The notes: a model not told the origin generated them from the sequence alone. A stretch of 48,619 bases of DNA from Verrucomicrobiaceae bacterium (GCA_027487315.1 JAIYDW010000202.1:1-48619); one strand, 5' to 3'. Positions 17,928-27,482 are shown, counted from the stretch's first letter. A program made the numbers and translations.

Positions 17928-19289
17928 ATGTTTCGAAAAGTTCTAGTCGCCAACCGTGGTGAGATCGCCCTGCGCGTGATTCGTGCCTGCAAAGAGTTGG
18001 ACGTAAAAACGGTTGCTGTTTACTCCGAAGCAGACGTCGATTCGATGCACGTTCATCTGGCAGATGAAGCGATCTGCATTGGTCCGGGACCCAGTTCTGA
18101 GAGCTATCTCAAAATGAGCCGCATCATCAGCGCAGCTGAGGTAGCAAATGTCGACGCGATCCACCCCGGATATGGTTTTCTGTCTGAAAATGCCGAATTT
18201 GCCGACATCTGCGAAAGATGTAAAATCAAGTTCATCGGGCCTTCGTCACGCTGCATCTCCTTGATGGGTGACAAGAATTCAGCTCGCGCCACAGCTCGTG
18301 CTGCGGGCGTTCCTGTTACACCGGGTTCGGATGGTATTGTTGCCAATGAAGAGGAGGCACTGAAAGTTGCTCGCGAACTTGGTTATCCCGTGATGATCAA
18401 AGCAACAGCGGGTGGTGGTGGCCGTGGAATGCGGCCTGTGTTAAACGAGGCGACTTTGATCTCCAGCTTCCAGGCAGCCTCTCTTGAGGCGTTCAAATGT
18501 TTTGGGGACGGATCAATGTATATGGAAAAGTTGGTCGAAAAACCTCACCATATCGAGTTCCAAGTCGTTGCGGACAGTCTCGGGAATGTGGTCCATCTCG
18601 GTGAACGTGATTGCTCGATGCAGCGCCGAAACCAGAAAATCATCGAAGAGTGCCCATCCCCAAAACTGCCTGATCATCTCCGCAAGGCCATGGGTGAGGC
18701 AACAGTTAGTCTTTGCAAAGAAATCGGATATGAAAACTGCGGCACGATCGAATTCCTTGTCGATAATGACTGTAAGAATTTCTATTTCATGGAAATGAAC
18801 ACTCGGATCCAAGTGGAGCACCCGATTACGGAAGAGGTCTACGGCTGCGATCTGATCAAGGAACAGATAAGAATTGCCGCTGGATTACCACTTTCAGAAC
18901 ACGTGATAAATGCTGTGGCGCGAGGTCACAGCATCGAATGTCGCATCAATGCAGAGGATCCTTTTCGCAACTTCACACCAAGCCCAGGAAAGATAAAGCT
19001 TTGGTATACTTCAGGAGGCAGGGGAGTCCGCGTTGATACCCATGTTTATGCCGGCTACGAGGTGCCGCCTTTTTACGACTCGATGATTGCCAAATTGATC
19101 GTAACTGGAGCGACTCGCGAGATCGCGATTAAGCGCATGCGACGGGCGCTTGGGGAATTTGTGGTAGAAGGAATCAAGACCACAATCCCTCTCCAATCTC
19201 AAATTTTGACAACATCAGATTTCCAAAACGGAAACTACGACATCACTTGGGTGGAGAATTTTTTACGGGCTGAGGGATTGAAGGGTTAA
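17928..19289 (+). CDS. accC: Biotin carboxylase subunit of acetyl-CoA carboxylase
   Basis: A 453-residue ATP-grasp enzyme that carboxylates the biotin of AccB. Standard landmarks are in order: [19 protein letters not shown] at the N-terminus, [10 protein letters not shown], the Gly-rich ATP loop [26 protein letters not shown], and the metal/catalytic segment [13 protein letters not shown], with ECRINAEDP near the end. Length is as expected. The pair accB-accC is the usual bacterial operon. The 74-base spacer has a small TTCCCA/TGGGAA hairpin (17879-17896, six-base loop) without a T run, which may tune accC relative to accB. Confidence 0.97.
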   Translation: MFRKVLVANRGEIALRVIRACKELDVKTVAVYSEADVDSMHVHLADEAICIGPGPSSESYLKMSRIISAAEVANVDAIHPGYGFLSENAEFADICERCKIKFIGPSSRCISLMGDKNSARATARAAGVPVTPGSDGIVANEEEALKVARELGYPVMIKATAGGGGRGMRPVLNEATLISSFQAASLEAFKCFGDGSMYMEKLVEKPHHIEFQVVADSLGNVVHLGERDCSMQRRNQKIIEECPSPKLPDHLRKAMGEATVSLCKEIGYENCGTIEFLVDNDCKNFYFMEMNTRIQVEHPITEEVYGCDLIKEQIRIAAGLPLSEHVINAVARGHSIECRINAEDPFRNFTPSPGKIKLWYTSGGRGVRVDTHVYAGYEVPPFYDSMIAKLIVTGATREIAIKRMRRALGEFVVEGIKTTIPLQSQILTTSDFQNGNYDITWVENFLRAEGLKG

Positions 19290-19321
19290 GATTTGCGCAA
19301 GCCCTGCGATCGGCACCTGAA

Positions 19322-21307
19322 ATGACTCGTATGGCCAACGACCCTGACGAAAAAAAGGTTCGTTTAGTTCACTGGGTACAGTATGCCGGATTTAGAGCGG
19401 CCGAAACAGGTTTTCGATTGCTTCCTATAGGGGGAGTCGTTCGCTTGGGTCGATTTATGGGATGGTGTGCCTATTGGATTGCCGGCCCTTATCGTCGACT
19501 TGCTCATACAAATCTTCGAATCGCCTTTTCGGGAGAGTGGACAGACGCTCAAATTCGAGCAACAGCGGTTGAGCATTTTGCCACACTCGGGGGAAATTTA
19601 TTGGCTGGATTTAAGCTGCCGCTGATGTCCGAATCTGAGATCTTAAAACGAGTATCGAGCGAAGGGATCGAACACGTACAGGCAGCTGATCGTGAACGCC
19701 GAAACATTCTATATGCCGTCTGTCATCTCAGTTGTTGGGAGCTTTTGACCCAGGTTCCCACGCTTTATGTCTTTGGTCGCACCCCTGGCAGTATCTTCCA
19801 GCCTCTTTCGAATCCACTTTTGAACAAGCTGCTTCTTCGTCGTCGGCAGAAACTCGGATATCATTTGTTCGATCGGTCCGAAGGCTTTTCGGGGCCTATG
19901 AAATTTGTCCGAGAAGGCGGCTGCCTGGGGGTGCTGGTGGATCAGCATGCTGGGGATCATGGCGTATGGTGTCCCTTTTTTGGACGGCTAGCATCCACAA
20001 CGCCCCTCGCTGCATTGCTTGCACGAAGAGGGAACGCGTTGCTGTTACCAATCATCATACAAAATGATGGAGTCGGATATTGGAAACTCAAGGTCCTGCC
20101 CGCAGTGACCGGCCAAAATGACGGAAATACAGAGACCATTGAACAGGTCACGGCGAATCTGAATCGAGTTGTTGAGAGTGTAATCAAAGAAAAACCAGCC
20201 GACTGGTTTTGGGTTCACAATCGGTGGAAGACTCCCAATCCCAATTTTCTAATAACCAATTACCGTCGCGGTGTTGCCCTCCCGGCCGATATGGCCTTTA
20301 GCCAACTCAAGCCCTTTGAGGTATTGGTTCGATCACCCAATTGGCTCGGTGACGCTTGCATGTCTTTTCCTGCTGTAAGAGCTCTAAAGATGGGCCGTCC
20401 CGACATTCGAGTGACCGTCTTTGGGCCAGATAAACTAGAAAAACTATGGTCATCTCTACCTGAGGTAGATGCTTATATTGGAAAAGTCGGAGGAGAAGGG
20501 CTTCACAAGGCATCAAATCGCATCAGGAAGACAAAAATCGAATATGATGCTGGAATCCTATTCACCAACTCAACCCGTTCGACCTTGGAATTTTGGCTAG
20601 CAGGGATCCCTCGGTTGGTTGGCTATTCGGGATCCGCTCGCATGCGATTGTTGAATCAGATGTGCCCAGAGTCTCCAAAAGGCACACGCCCCCTTCACCA
20701 CACAGAAAGATACTTGCAGATTGTCAATCATGCTGGTGCTGTTGTTCATGATGCACGTAAGTTTAAGGGAACGGAGTCACAAACTGAAGGGCAGGGAGGA
20801 GGCTCTCACGATCTGCGACTCGGACTTTGTGCTGGTGCCGAATACGGCCCGGCTAAGCGTTGGCCGATTGAGCGTTTTGCCGAGGCGGCAAATCAGATCA
20901 GTGAGCGGCTCAAGCCAAAACAATCAGAATGGTTTCTATTTGGCGCGCCGGGAGAGACAGCGATGGGTGAGGCATTGGCTTCGCGGCTCGAAGTACCTCA
21001 TCAAAATCGCATCGGCAAGACATCGCTATCCGAGTTGATCGCCGAACTTCAAAACTGTGATCTTTTACTGACGAACGACACTGGAACCATGCACCTGGCT
21101 GCAGCTTTGGGAGTTCAGACTGTATCGATTTTTGGCTCAACAGAGCCCTCACTGACTGGCCCAATCGGAGACAAACACCTGATATTGAGGCACCATGTTC
21201 CTTGCAGCCCTTGCTTCAAGCGTGAATGTCCATTTGGTCATTATGACTGTATGATCGGAATGAGCGTGGAGAAGGTTACTGACGCAGTACTCAGAGTGTT
21301 AGCGTGA
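19322..21307 (+). CDS. Fusion of LpxL-type lipid A acyltransferase and heptosyltransferase (WaaF/GT9)
   Basis: One uninterrupted 661-residue frame holds two LPS enzymes. Residues about 15-310 form an LpxL/HtrB-type acyltransferase, which adds a secondary acyl chain to lipid A at the inner membrane. Its HxxxxE motif is H135-E140 in CHLSCWELL; VDQHAG, CPFFGRLASTTPLA and DWFWVHNRWK are also family segments. Residues about 332-661 form a GT-B glycosyltransferase of family 9: VRSPNWLGDACMSFPAVRAL at its start, and LTNDTGTMHLAAALG with SIFGSTEPSLTGP in the nucleotide-sugar site. The closing Cys-rich PCSPCFKRECP is typical of heptosyltransferase II. Both halves look intact. It starts 32 bases after accC, so fatty-acid supply and lipid A/core assembly may share a transcript. 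Confidence 0.9.
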   Translation: MTRMANDPDEKKVRLVHWVQYAGFRAAETGFRLLPIGGVVRLGRFMGWCAYWIAGPYRRLAHTNLRIAFSGEWTDAQIRATAVEHFATLGGNLLAGFKLPLMSESEILKRVSSEGIEHVQAADRERRNILYAVCHLSCWELLTQVPTLYVFGRTPGSIFQPLSNPLLNKLLLRRRQKLGYHLFDRSEGFSGPMKFVREGGCLGVLVDQHAGDHGVWCPFFGRLASTTPLAALLARRGNALLLPIIIQNDGVGYWKLKVLPAVTGQNDGNTETIEQVTANLNRVVESVIKEKPADWFWVHNRWKTPNPNFLITNYRRGVALPADMAFSQLKPFEVLVRSPNWLGDACMSFPAVRALKMGRPDIRVTVFGPDKLEKLWSSLPEVDAYIGKVGGEGLHKASNRIRKTKIEYDAGILFTNSTRSTLEFWLAGIPRLVGYSGSARMRLLNQMCPESPKGTRPLHHTERYLQIVNHAGAVVHDARKFKGTESQTEGQGGGSHDLRLGLCAGAEYGPAKRWPIERFAEAANQISERLKPKQSEWFLFGAPGETAMGEALASRLEVPHQNRIGKTSLSELIAELQNCDLLLTNDTGTMHLAAALGVQTVSIFGSTEPSLTGPIGDKHLILRHHVPCSPCFKRECPFGHYDCMIGMSVEKVTDAVLRVLA

Positions 21308-21451
21308 GAGGGGGCCAAATAGAGTAACAAGTTTGGCACCCGCAGGATGAACCTAGTGTAAAGGAAAGGTTGGGCTCGCAGATGCATTTGTTATTACATA
21401 CATTGTAGGTAGTTATAGAATTAGTCGCCCCAGCCTATCCCTTGCTGCCAA

Positions 21452-24400
21452 TCAGCTTTCCAAAAGCGACACAAGATCATTATCGTTTAATCCCTCCATC
21501 ATTGGGGCCCTCTCCTCAACGCTGGCTGAAACGAGCCCTCGCTTCTTTTCTTGTAGCGACAAAACCCTCTCCTCGACGGTTCCGCGCATCACGAACCGAT
21601 AGGCATTAACTACGCGATTCTGGCCAAATCGATGAGCTCGATCAATTGCCTGTGCCTCCACTGCAGGATTCCACCATGGATCCATCAAAAACACGTGGTC
21701 TGCTTGGGTAAGATTCAGACCATAGCCTCCCGCCTTGAGGCTGATCAAAAAGGCGGCCTTTTTCGGATCCTCCTGAAAGGATTTCACTTGGCTTGGGCGA
21801 TCTAGGGTCGCCCCATCCAAATAGGCATACCCAATCCCACGATTGTTCAAGTGCTCTTGACACAACTTCAGATACGATACGAACTGGCTGAAGATAAGTG
21901 CCTTACCGCCACCTGCAATCACGCCATCTAATAGCCCATCTAAAGCATTCCATTTGCCCGATCGCGCATAAACATCGACCGCTGTCAAATCACCTGCAGG
22001 CAATCCGACCAAACTCATATCACAACAGACTTGCCGCAATCGGAGCAATACGGTCAACATCGTCATTCGTGCGCCATTTTGCCCTGATCGACGTCGCGCA
22101 TCACGGATAGCCTCTCTCCCCTCTTCCAGAACAGCCCGATACAATTCAGCCTGAACAGGACTCAATTCGCACCAAAAAACCTGTTCGATTTTTTCCGGCA
22201 ATTCTTTCAACACGTCACGTTTTGTCCTCCTCAAGAAAAAAGGCCGGATTAATCGCCTAAGCCGAATCGACGCACTTGCTCTATCTCTTCCATCAGTGCG
22301 CCTCTCTAGAGGCTTTTCGAAGCGCTCTTGAAATGTCTTGCGATTCCCAAGGTAGCCGGGAAGCAAAATCTCAAAAATCGACCATAAGTCTCGAACACCA
22401 TTCTCTATCGGTGTACCAGAGAGCGCCAAACGGGCCCCTAATTGCAAACCTCTAACAGCTTTCGCAGTATCAGTGTCCGGATTTCTCAAAAAGCTTGCTT
22501 CATCAAGAACTCCAATCGAAAACTTCAAGCGGGAATAAAGGGTTAAATCCCTGGAAATTAGAGGATAAGATGTGATTATTACATCAGACGCATAAAATTT
22601 TTCAAGCTGTTCCTTTCGGTTAGGCCCCTGGACCACAAGTAATCGTAAATCGGGAGCAAATCTTTGAAACTCAGCCTGCCAGTTTCCAATAAGGCTTTTG
22701 GGACAAACCACCAAGGCTTGCTGATGAGTGCTAGGCGATTGCTCAAAAAAGCAGCGAATAGCTGCAATGCTCTGAAGTGTTTTGCCCAATCCCATGTCGT
22801 CAGCCAGTAAAACCCCCTGCCCCGCATTCATCCGCTGAACAACCCAGGCTACGCCCTCCAATTGATACAACCTTAAAGTTTCGCTAAGACTACCCAACTT
22901 ACCTTTCCACTCGTCAAGATTAATTATCTCATCCTTTGTTGCGGCCAATTCGAGGCGCGAAGCGAATGGTTGAAAGTAGCCTGCGTGCGCGAGTCCAACA
23001 CGCATTGTATCTGGAGATAGTTCCACAGGCACGTCCTGGAGCGCTTCTTCAAATTCCTCACACCCTTCTGAATCAAGAACGTAATGTCTTCCATCTTTAC
23101 CCTTCACGGTGTTTTGTCCGGAACGAATGAGACGAAGTGCATCCGATCTGGAGATTCGAAATCCGTTAGGCGCTTCATAGCGAAACTCCATTGCCAGCCA
23201 ATCTATTCCTGGTCCACCGGAATTATTATGACGTTCAACAGTCGGTGATATTCGCTGTAACAAACTCGTGGCTTTGAGCCAGTCACTTGATTGCGTTACA
23301 GTGTAACGATTTGCGAGTTTTGGGAGCCCACTTCCGTAAAAGTGCATTGCCTCCCTGTTTCCTTTGAGGGCGAACAGTCCCGTAACTCCGTCAACTTGAA
23401 ATCCGAGTTCCACTAAAAGCTCAAACAACACTCGTTCAGAATCAACATCTCTCACATAGAACAATGTTTCTATCTGCTGATCTTGAATAGGAAATGGATC
23501 CGATTGGGATGTGATTTTCCATTCAGTTTCATGGAACATTGCGGTTACATTTAGGAGCACTGTTTGCAAGGACCCAGAAACGCCAATCGAAAAACGAGGA
23601 GTGCATGGAACGACTTTGTAACGATTCGCTAGATTGGAATCGAGCTCAACTTGAAAGTATTCCTCAAGTGAACCTAGATGGAAAGGCAACCAATCAATCG
23701 GACGAAGAACTTCTTTCCCGAGTCTGGAATCAACCAATAACTCCTTCGCAATCTGGCCTACTTGTCCTCTCAAGTCCACTTTCCACGGATGAATGGTTCC
23801 CGTGCCCTCGTGGTAAAGCCATGTCGAATCGGCTCCTGCCGCTAGCAACCTAGGGACCGGGCTTTCCGCAAGTTTTAATGAGACAATGCTGGTTGACTCG
23901 ATGCCACGGCGATCAAATTGAACCCAAAGCAGTGGGCGCAATAGGGCTTCTGAAACCTGGATAGGTCGGTGCATCCCGATTCCTGGTTTTCCAATGAAAA
24001 TTCTCGGATGTTCAGCGGCGGCGGCCAACAATGAGTCCAATACTGAAAGGGACAAGGCCAATGGGGTGTTTCGCATTGGAACCTCATGGCTTTTGAGCCA
24101 CCCAGCCAGTTTGGACCTCTCTCCTTCACCCTCCTCCAGTTTAAGGAAAGCCGTTGCTCCCTTTGCCTGAGAATCTCCAAATTGAAGGAGACTCTCGGGC
24201 AAATAGAACGACAATTGCCCCGAAGCAGTCGCCATGTCCGGGACTTTCACTGCCGTTTCACGGCTTGGCACCGAGCCTTCCGAATTTCCTTTGTTGGGTT
24301 GTTCTTTTCCCTGAGGTAGTAGACTTGCCAACCCAACGGCTAGAGCGTGTTCACAGATTTGTCCCGTTTTCCGCGCTACAATGCATGTGCAAAGATTCTC

Positions 24401-24586
24401 AACGTCTGATCGAGATCGAATCAATAATCCCGAGTTCAATTTGCTTTTTTCGCCTCCAACACTCCCCCGAATACACTCCGATGTCCGCTCTGTGACCTGA
24501 ACTTTACCCGCAACCACAAGCATCCGGGCAGCTTTCATAGCCTGCCAGCCCCCAATTTCATGCAACCATTTCTCAGTGATCTCCAT
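21452..24586 (-). CDS. SWIM zinc-finger SNF2 family ATPase
   Basis: A 1044-residue DNA-dependent ATPase. The N-terminus holds a SWIM zinc finger, C66-T-C68 with C78-E-H80 (CxC then CxH), probably for nucleic-acid binding. A long middle region (about 100-570) resembles the bacterial SNF2-associated region. The two RecA-like domains have motif I in LLADDMGLGKTLQSI, motif II in GVLDEASFLRNP, motif III in LALSGTPIENGVRDLWSIFE, motif IV in ALIFSQFVSYL, and motifs V-VI in LKAGGYGLNLTQADHVFLMD and AIDRAHRFGQNRVV. Motif II reads DEAS rather than the more usual DEAH or DEAQ. The biological role of bacterial SNF2 proteins is mostly unknown, though RapA acts on RNA polymerase. It is convergent with the acyltransferase fusion, and about 58 bases separate it from the divergent parA. 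Confidence 0.93.
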   Translation of the reverse strand: MEITEKWLHEIGGWQAMKAARMLVVAGKVQVTERTSECIRGSVGGEKSKLNSGLLIRSRSDVENLCTCIVARKTGQICEHALAVGLASLLPQGKEQPNKGNSEGSVPSRETAVKVPDMATASGQLSFYLPESLLQFGDSQAKGATAFLKLEEGEGERSKLAGWLKSHEVPMRNTPLALSLSVLDSLLAAAAEHPRIFIGKPGIGMHRPIQVSEALLRPLLWVQFDRRGIESTSIVSLKLAESPVPRLLAAGADSTWLYHEGTGTIHPWKVDLRGQVGQIAKELLVDSRLGKEVLRPIDWLPFHLGSLEEYFQVELDSNLANRYKVVPCTPRFSIGVSGSLQTVLLNVTAMFHETEWKITSQSDPFPIQDQQIETLFYVRDVDSERVLFELLVELGFQVDGVTGLFALKGNREAMHFYGSGLPKLANRYTVTQSSDWLKATSLLQRISPTVERHNNSGGPGIDWLAMEFRYEAPNGFRISRSDALRLIRSGQNTVKGKDGRHYVLDSEGCEEFEEALQDVPVELSPDTMRVGLAHAGYFQPFASRLELAATKDEIINLDEWKGKLGSLSETLRLYQLEGVAWVVQRMNAGQGVLLADDMGLGKTLQSIAAIRCFFEQSPSTHQQALVVCPKSLIGNWQAEFQRFAPDLRLLVVQGPNRKEQLEKFYASDVIITSYPLISRDLTLYSRLKFSIGVLDEASFLRNPDTDTAKAVRGLQLGARLALSGTPIENGVRDLWSIFEILLPGYLGNRKTFQERFEKPLERRTDGRDRASASIRLRRLIRPFFLRRTKRDVLKELPEKIEQVFWCELSPVQAELYRAVLEEGREAIRDARRRSGQNGARMTMLTVLLRLRQVCCDMSLVGLPAGDLTAVDVYARSGKWNALDGLLDGVIAGGGKALIFSQFVSYLKLCQEHLNNRGIGYAYLDGATLDRPSQVKSFQEDPKKAAFLISLKAGGYGLNLTQADHVFLMDPWWNPAVEAQAIDRAHRFGQNRVVNAYRFVMRGTVEERVLSLQEKKRGLVSASVEERAPMMEGLNDNDLVSLLES

Positions 24587-24644
24587 TTCTTTCTAGCGTG
24601 TTACCGACTCTTCATACACTGTCTTCCTTTCAAGGTCATTGCAT

Positions 24645-25454
24645 ATGCGGATTGTTGCCATAGCCAACCAAAAAGGAGGTGTCGGAAAAACGACATCCGC
24701 CATCAACTTGTCTGCTTGTCTCGCTGATCGAGGCAAGAGGACCCTGCTGCTCGATCTTGATCCGCAAGCCAATGCAACCAGTGGTCTAGGCCTCATGCAG
24801 GAGGACCGCGGTAGTTTGTATGCAGCATTGGTTGAGAATGAGGATGTTCATAATCTCATTCGCTCCACCCACTTATCCAATTTGTCCATCATTCGCTCCC
24901 ACCAAGAACTCGCTGGGTGCGAAATCGAGTTGGCGCAGGCAGGCAATCACTTGGCTCGACTACGCGAGGTCCTACAACCTTTGCGGACGCTAAGCGTCTT
25001 TGATTATGTTGTCATGGACTGCCCCCCATCGCTGGGTGTTCTGATGACTTCTGCCCTTGCCGCTGCTGATGAACTGGTTGTTCCAATGCAATGCGAATAT
25101 TTTGGTCTTGAGGGTCTCTCTAAAATCGTTCACATCGTTCAGCAGATTCGTGAATGCGGAGCTAATCCTGACCTTACACTTGAAGGGATTGTGATGACGA
25201 TGTTTGATTCTCGGGCCAATCTAGGGCACCAAGTCGTTAGTGACGTGCGAGGCTATTTCGGTGAGGTTGTTTATGAAACGGTGATTCCTCGCACAGTGCG
25301 CTTGGGGGAAGCACCCAGCTTTGGTAAATCAATCATTGAGTATGACCCTACAGGAAAGGGGGCGCAAGCGTACCGAGCTTTAGCGGATGAGTTTCTGCGT
25401 CGGCGTCAACCAGCCCCCCCTTCCCTTCAGTCTTTCGCGGTTTCTTCGCCGTAG
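24645..25454 (+). CDS. ParA/Soj-type chromosome-partition ATPase
   Basis: A 269-residue deviant Walker-A ATPase. The signature ANQKGGVGKTTSAINLS is at the N-terminus, followed by LLLDLDPQANATSGLG (Walker A' Asp), VVMDCPPSLGVLM (Walker B), and the C-terminal VIPRTVRLGEAPSFGKSI that marks Soj/ParA proteins of chromosomal type. Family members form ATP-dependent gradients on DNA and move ParB-bound cargo. No parB follows: the next gene is a convergent pectate-lyase-like protein, so this copy is separated from its partner or serves another cargo. ATG 24645 was chosen; TTG 24639 is also in frame. A Soj-like call is solid, a segregation role is inference. Confidence 0.93.
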   Translation: MRIVAIANQKGGVGKTTSAINLSACLADRGKRTLLLDLDPQANATSGLGLMQEDRGSLYAALVENEDVHNLIRSTHLSNLSIIRSHQELAGCEIELAQAGNHLARLREVLQPLRTLSVFDYVVMDCPPSLGVLMTSALAAADELVVPMQCEYFGLEGLSKIVHIVQQIRECGANPDLTLEGIVMTMFDSRANLGHQVVSDVRGYFGEVVYETVIPRTVRLGEAPSFGKSIIEYDPTGKGAQAYRALADEFLRRRQPAPPSLQSFAVSSP

Positions 25455-25465
25455 GTGTCGCTCGG

Positions 25466-26710
25466 CTAGAGGTCTTTGGGGGAACGAATAATTGGGCGAA
25501 CCGTGCCCCTTTGAATTTCTCTGACAACCCTAGAATCGTTCTGGTCTCGAACAGCACCCCCTCCAACTGATTTCAACAAATGAGCAAGACCATCTCCAGT
25601 GAGGTCCGGAATTGGGGGATTGGGCGAAGTAAAGAGACGATTGGAACTGATTTGGTCTCGAATCTTCAAAGGTGCCTTTGCAATTGGTATGTCGGTATCC
25701 AGGCGAATAGTGGATCTGGATTGTGCAAAAACATTCCCAATATCGCGAAACCAATTTCCATCTAGCCAGACGCGAACTCCATCGTGCACGCCATGTTTGG
25801 TGATTGCTTCAATACTCCGGCCAGTCTTGCCTGAATCGAGATAAACATTTCCTATAAACTGGAAATCAAAACGCCGGTCTTTAGCGTCCTTCTTGTGATC
25901 CTCAACTCCAGTCGTATAGCGCGACCCTGATCGTCCGAAATCCGCGAATACATTGCTCACTGCCTCCATTTGCACATCCCATGGATCATTTTTCCGCATG
26001 TCATTGGCCTCAAACTGCGGTCCCCGCATCCAGTAGTGAGCGAGCACACAGTGGTGAATTGTTAAGCTGCTGCCGCTGCATAGGATACCATAAGCATGCT
26101 TGTCGCCGTAGGGGTGAAGTTTCGGATTCGCTAGAGGTTCAGCGAATAGACACCACTGGACTGTAATGCGCTGACAACGCACCACAGACAGTAATTCATC
26201 GCAACTCCAACTCAGGGACAAATGATCTAAAACGACGCCGCGACACTCGCGCAGGCTAACGCAATCCAAGCCAGTTGATCCCAAAGGTCGCTTTATTCGC
26301 TCCTTCTTCAACTTGCGAAAGACTTGTTCGTCCCCCAATCGCACGCGAAGGTGGCGCAAGATGACACTCTCACAACCCACGAACTCCAACGATCCTCCTC
26401 TCAGGCAAACACCTGCACCAGGCGCATCAGATCCATCGACTGTTAAATGGCCGTGCCGAATCAAAACTCGGTCTTTGAGACGCAAATCCCCCTCAACGCC
26501 AAACCGGATGATTCTTGGCCCTCTTTGGAGTAGTGCCCATCGCAGCATTCCCGGCAATGGCTTTTTGACATCGTCATCCAATCGCGTCACCATATGTATC
26601 GCTCCACCTGCACCTCCCGTCACGCCATGCCCCCAGCCATGCACCTGAATTTCGGCACCTGGAACGGTAGCGATCATCCAAATCCAAAAGATGCAAATGC
26701 GTAGTTCCAT
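25466..26710 (-). CDS. Pectate lyase-like right-handed beta-helix protein, secreted
   Basis: A 414-residue protein with a signal peptide (residues 1-18, ending VPGAEI). The body is a right-handed parallel beta-helix of the pectate lyase 1 kind. GGAIHMVTRLDDD at the start, IIRFGVEGDLRL, LTVDGSDAPGAGVCL, and the characteristic block GLDCVSLRECRGVVLDHLSL with SWSCDELLSV (Ca-binding and fold-defining residues) are visible. IHHCVLAHYWMRGPQFE then stands where pectate lyases have H-H-N-L-x-x-H-x-x-R-x-P. Possible substrates are pectin or other uronic polysaccharides. ATG 26710 was preferred because it gives the signal peptide. It is convergent with parA, with 11 bases between the stops. Confidence 0.82.
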   Translation of the reverse strand: MELRICIFWIWMIATVPGAEIQVHGWGHGVTGGAGGAIHMVTRLDDDVKKPLPGMLRWALLQRGPRIIRFGVEGDLRLKDRVLIRHGHLTVDGSDAPGAGVCLRGGSLEFVGCESVILRHLRVRLGDEQVFRKLKKERIKRPLGSTGLDCVSLRECRGVVLDHLSLSWSCDELLSVVRCQRITVQWCLFAEPLANPKLHPYGDKHAYGILCSGSSLTIHHCVLAHYWMRGPQFEANDMRKNDPWDVQMEAVSNVFADFGRSGSRYTTGVEDHKKDAKDRRFDFQFIGNVYLDSGKTGRSIEAITKHGVHDGVRVWLDGNWFRDIGNVFAQSRSTIRLDTDIPIAKAPLKIRDQISSNRLFTSPNPPIPDLTGDGLAHLLKSVGGGAVRDQNDSRVVREIQRGTVRPIIRSPKDL

Positions 26711-26724
26711 CCCTATCCGTCTAC

Positions 26725-27435
26725 ATGCATCGATCTTCACACACAATAAGCAAGTTAGCGGCCGTGCTACTCTTTATCAGTTTAGGTTCGACGATGATTG
26801 CCCGTGAAGTCCAAGAACACGGACTCTGGTTCGAACAGTGGATATGCGATACATTTTTCGACGGATATCGCCCCAGTCGATACACCCAGAAATGGGATAT
26901 CCCTGCAGAGGCCAATACACGCCATGGTCACCTTCCTGTTAACCCCAAGGCAACTAAACTTGGTTCCCCCATCGGCCTCGGCGACGCCCTCCGCCAGTTC
27001 GATATCATCGACGGTCCTGACTCATTTATACTAATTGTTGGATTTTGGGAACAGACCACTCCCGCAACGAAGAGTTGGGTCAATACCCAAGCAGTGACGA
27101 TCACACCCGAAAGATGGCGAACGCTTTGGCACCCGATCACCCGTGCGGATCTGTTGAGACTTGACGCCGTCATCAAGGATACATCACTTAGCCTTGAGGA
27201 AGCGCGAAAGCGTGCCAAAAAAATCAAATCAGAGCGGCCTTTCAGCGAAGCGCTGATCCAAATCAATCCCAAGATCGATCGTAGTCAGCGTAGACTCCAA
27301 TGCAGCCTCAGCTTCAATGCCTTTTTTGATCACCTTCTTCCCGGAGTCTCTCGAGTATCCCAACCCAGTCCGACGCTATGGAATAGACCTATACCGGACA
27401 TGCCTGATACGGCAGCCAGAACCTTTCAGCGTTGA
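26725..27435 (+). CDS. Unrecognised protein with possible PD-(D/E)XK nuclease-like core
   Basis: A 236-residue protein that I do not recognise with confidence. From ATG 26725 the first 25 residues look like a signal peptide (KLAAVLLFISLGSTMIA). From ATG 26794 it would be cytoplasmic and begin MIAREVQEHGLWFE. The core order EHGLWFEQWI, YTQKWDIPAE, LPVNPKATKLGSPIGLGDAL, RQFDI and FILIVGFWEQ resembles the layout of restriction-endonuclease-like folds (early Glu, Asp, then a strand ending in Lys). The usual E-x-K would read N-P-K here. The family guess is weak. The start is only 14 bases from that of the divergent lyase, so the promoter would lie inside one of the genes unless the later start is used. 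I can give no function. Confidence 0.55.
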   Translation: MHRSSHTISKLAAVLLFISLGSTMIAREVQEHGLWFEQWICDTFFDGYRPSRYTQKWDIPAEANTRHGHLPVNPKATKLGSPIGLGDALRQFDIIDGPDSFILIVGFWEQTTPATKSWVNTQAVTITPERWRTLWHPITRADLLRLDAVIKDTSLSLEEARKRAKKIKSERPFSEALIQINPKIDRSQRRLQCSLSFNAFFDHLLPGVSRVSQPSPTLWNRPIPDMPDTAARTFQR

Positions 27436-27441
27436 AATCAA

Positions 27442-27476
27442 GATTTGAAAGTGCGACTATCCTGCCAGTTCAAATC
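27442..27476. repeat. Perfect inverted repeat in convergent spacer
   Basis: GATTTGAA (27442-27449) and TTCAAATC (27469-27476) are perfect inverted copies 19 bases apart, within the 47-base gap between two convergent genes. This could be a weak two-way terminator or a protein-binding site; no T run follows. Confidence 0.4.
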
Positions 27477-27482
27477 ATCGCA

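Noticed and set aside
21386..21413. A dif-like 28-mer in the convergent spacer near the strand-composition switch (central CATACA, 17 of 28 positions matching the reverse of the gamma-proteobacterial dif consensus I remember).
   Set aside because: Arms match poorly (7 of 11 and 5 of 11), and a match of this strength is expected by chance in a window this size. Not called as a feature.
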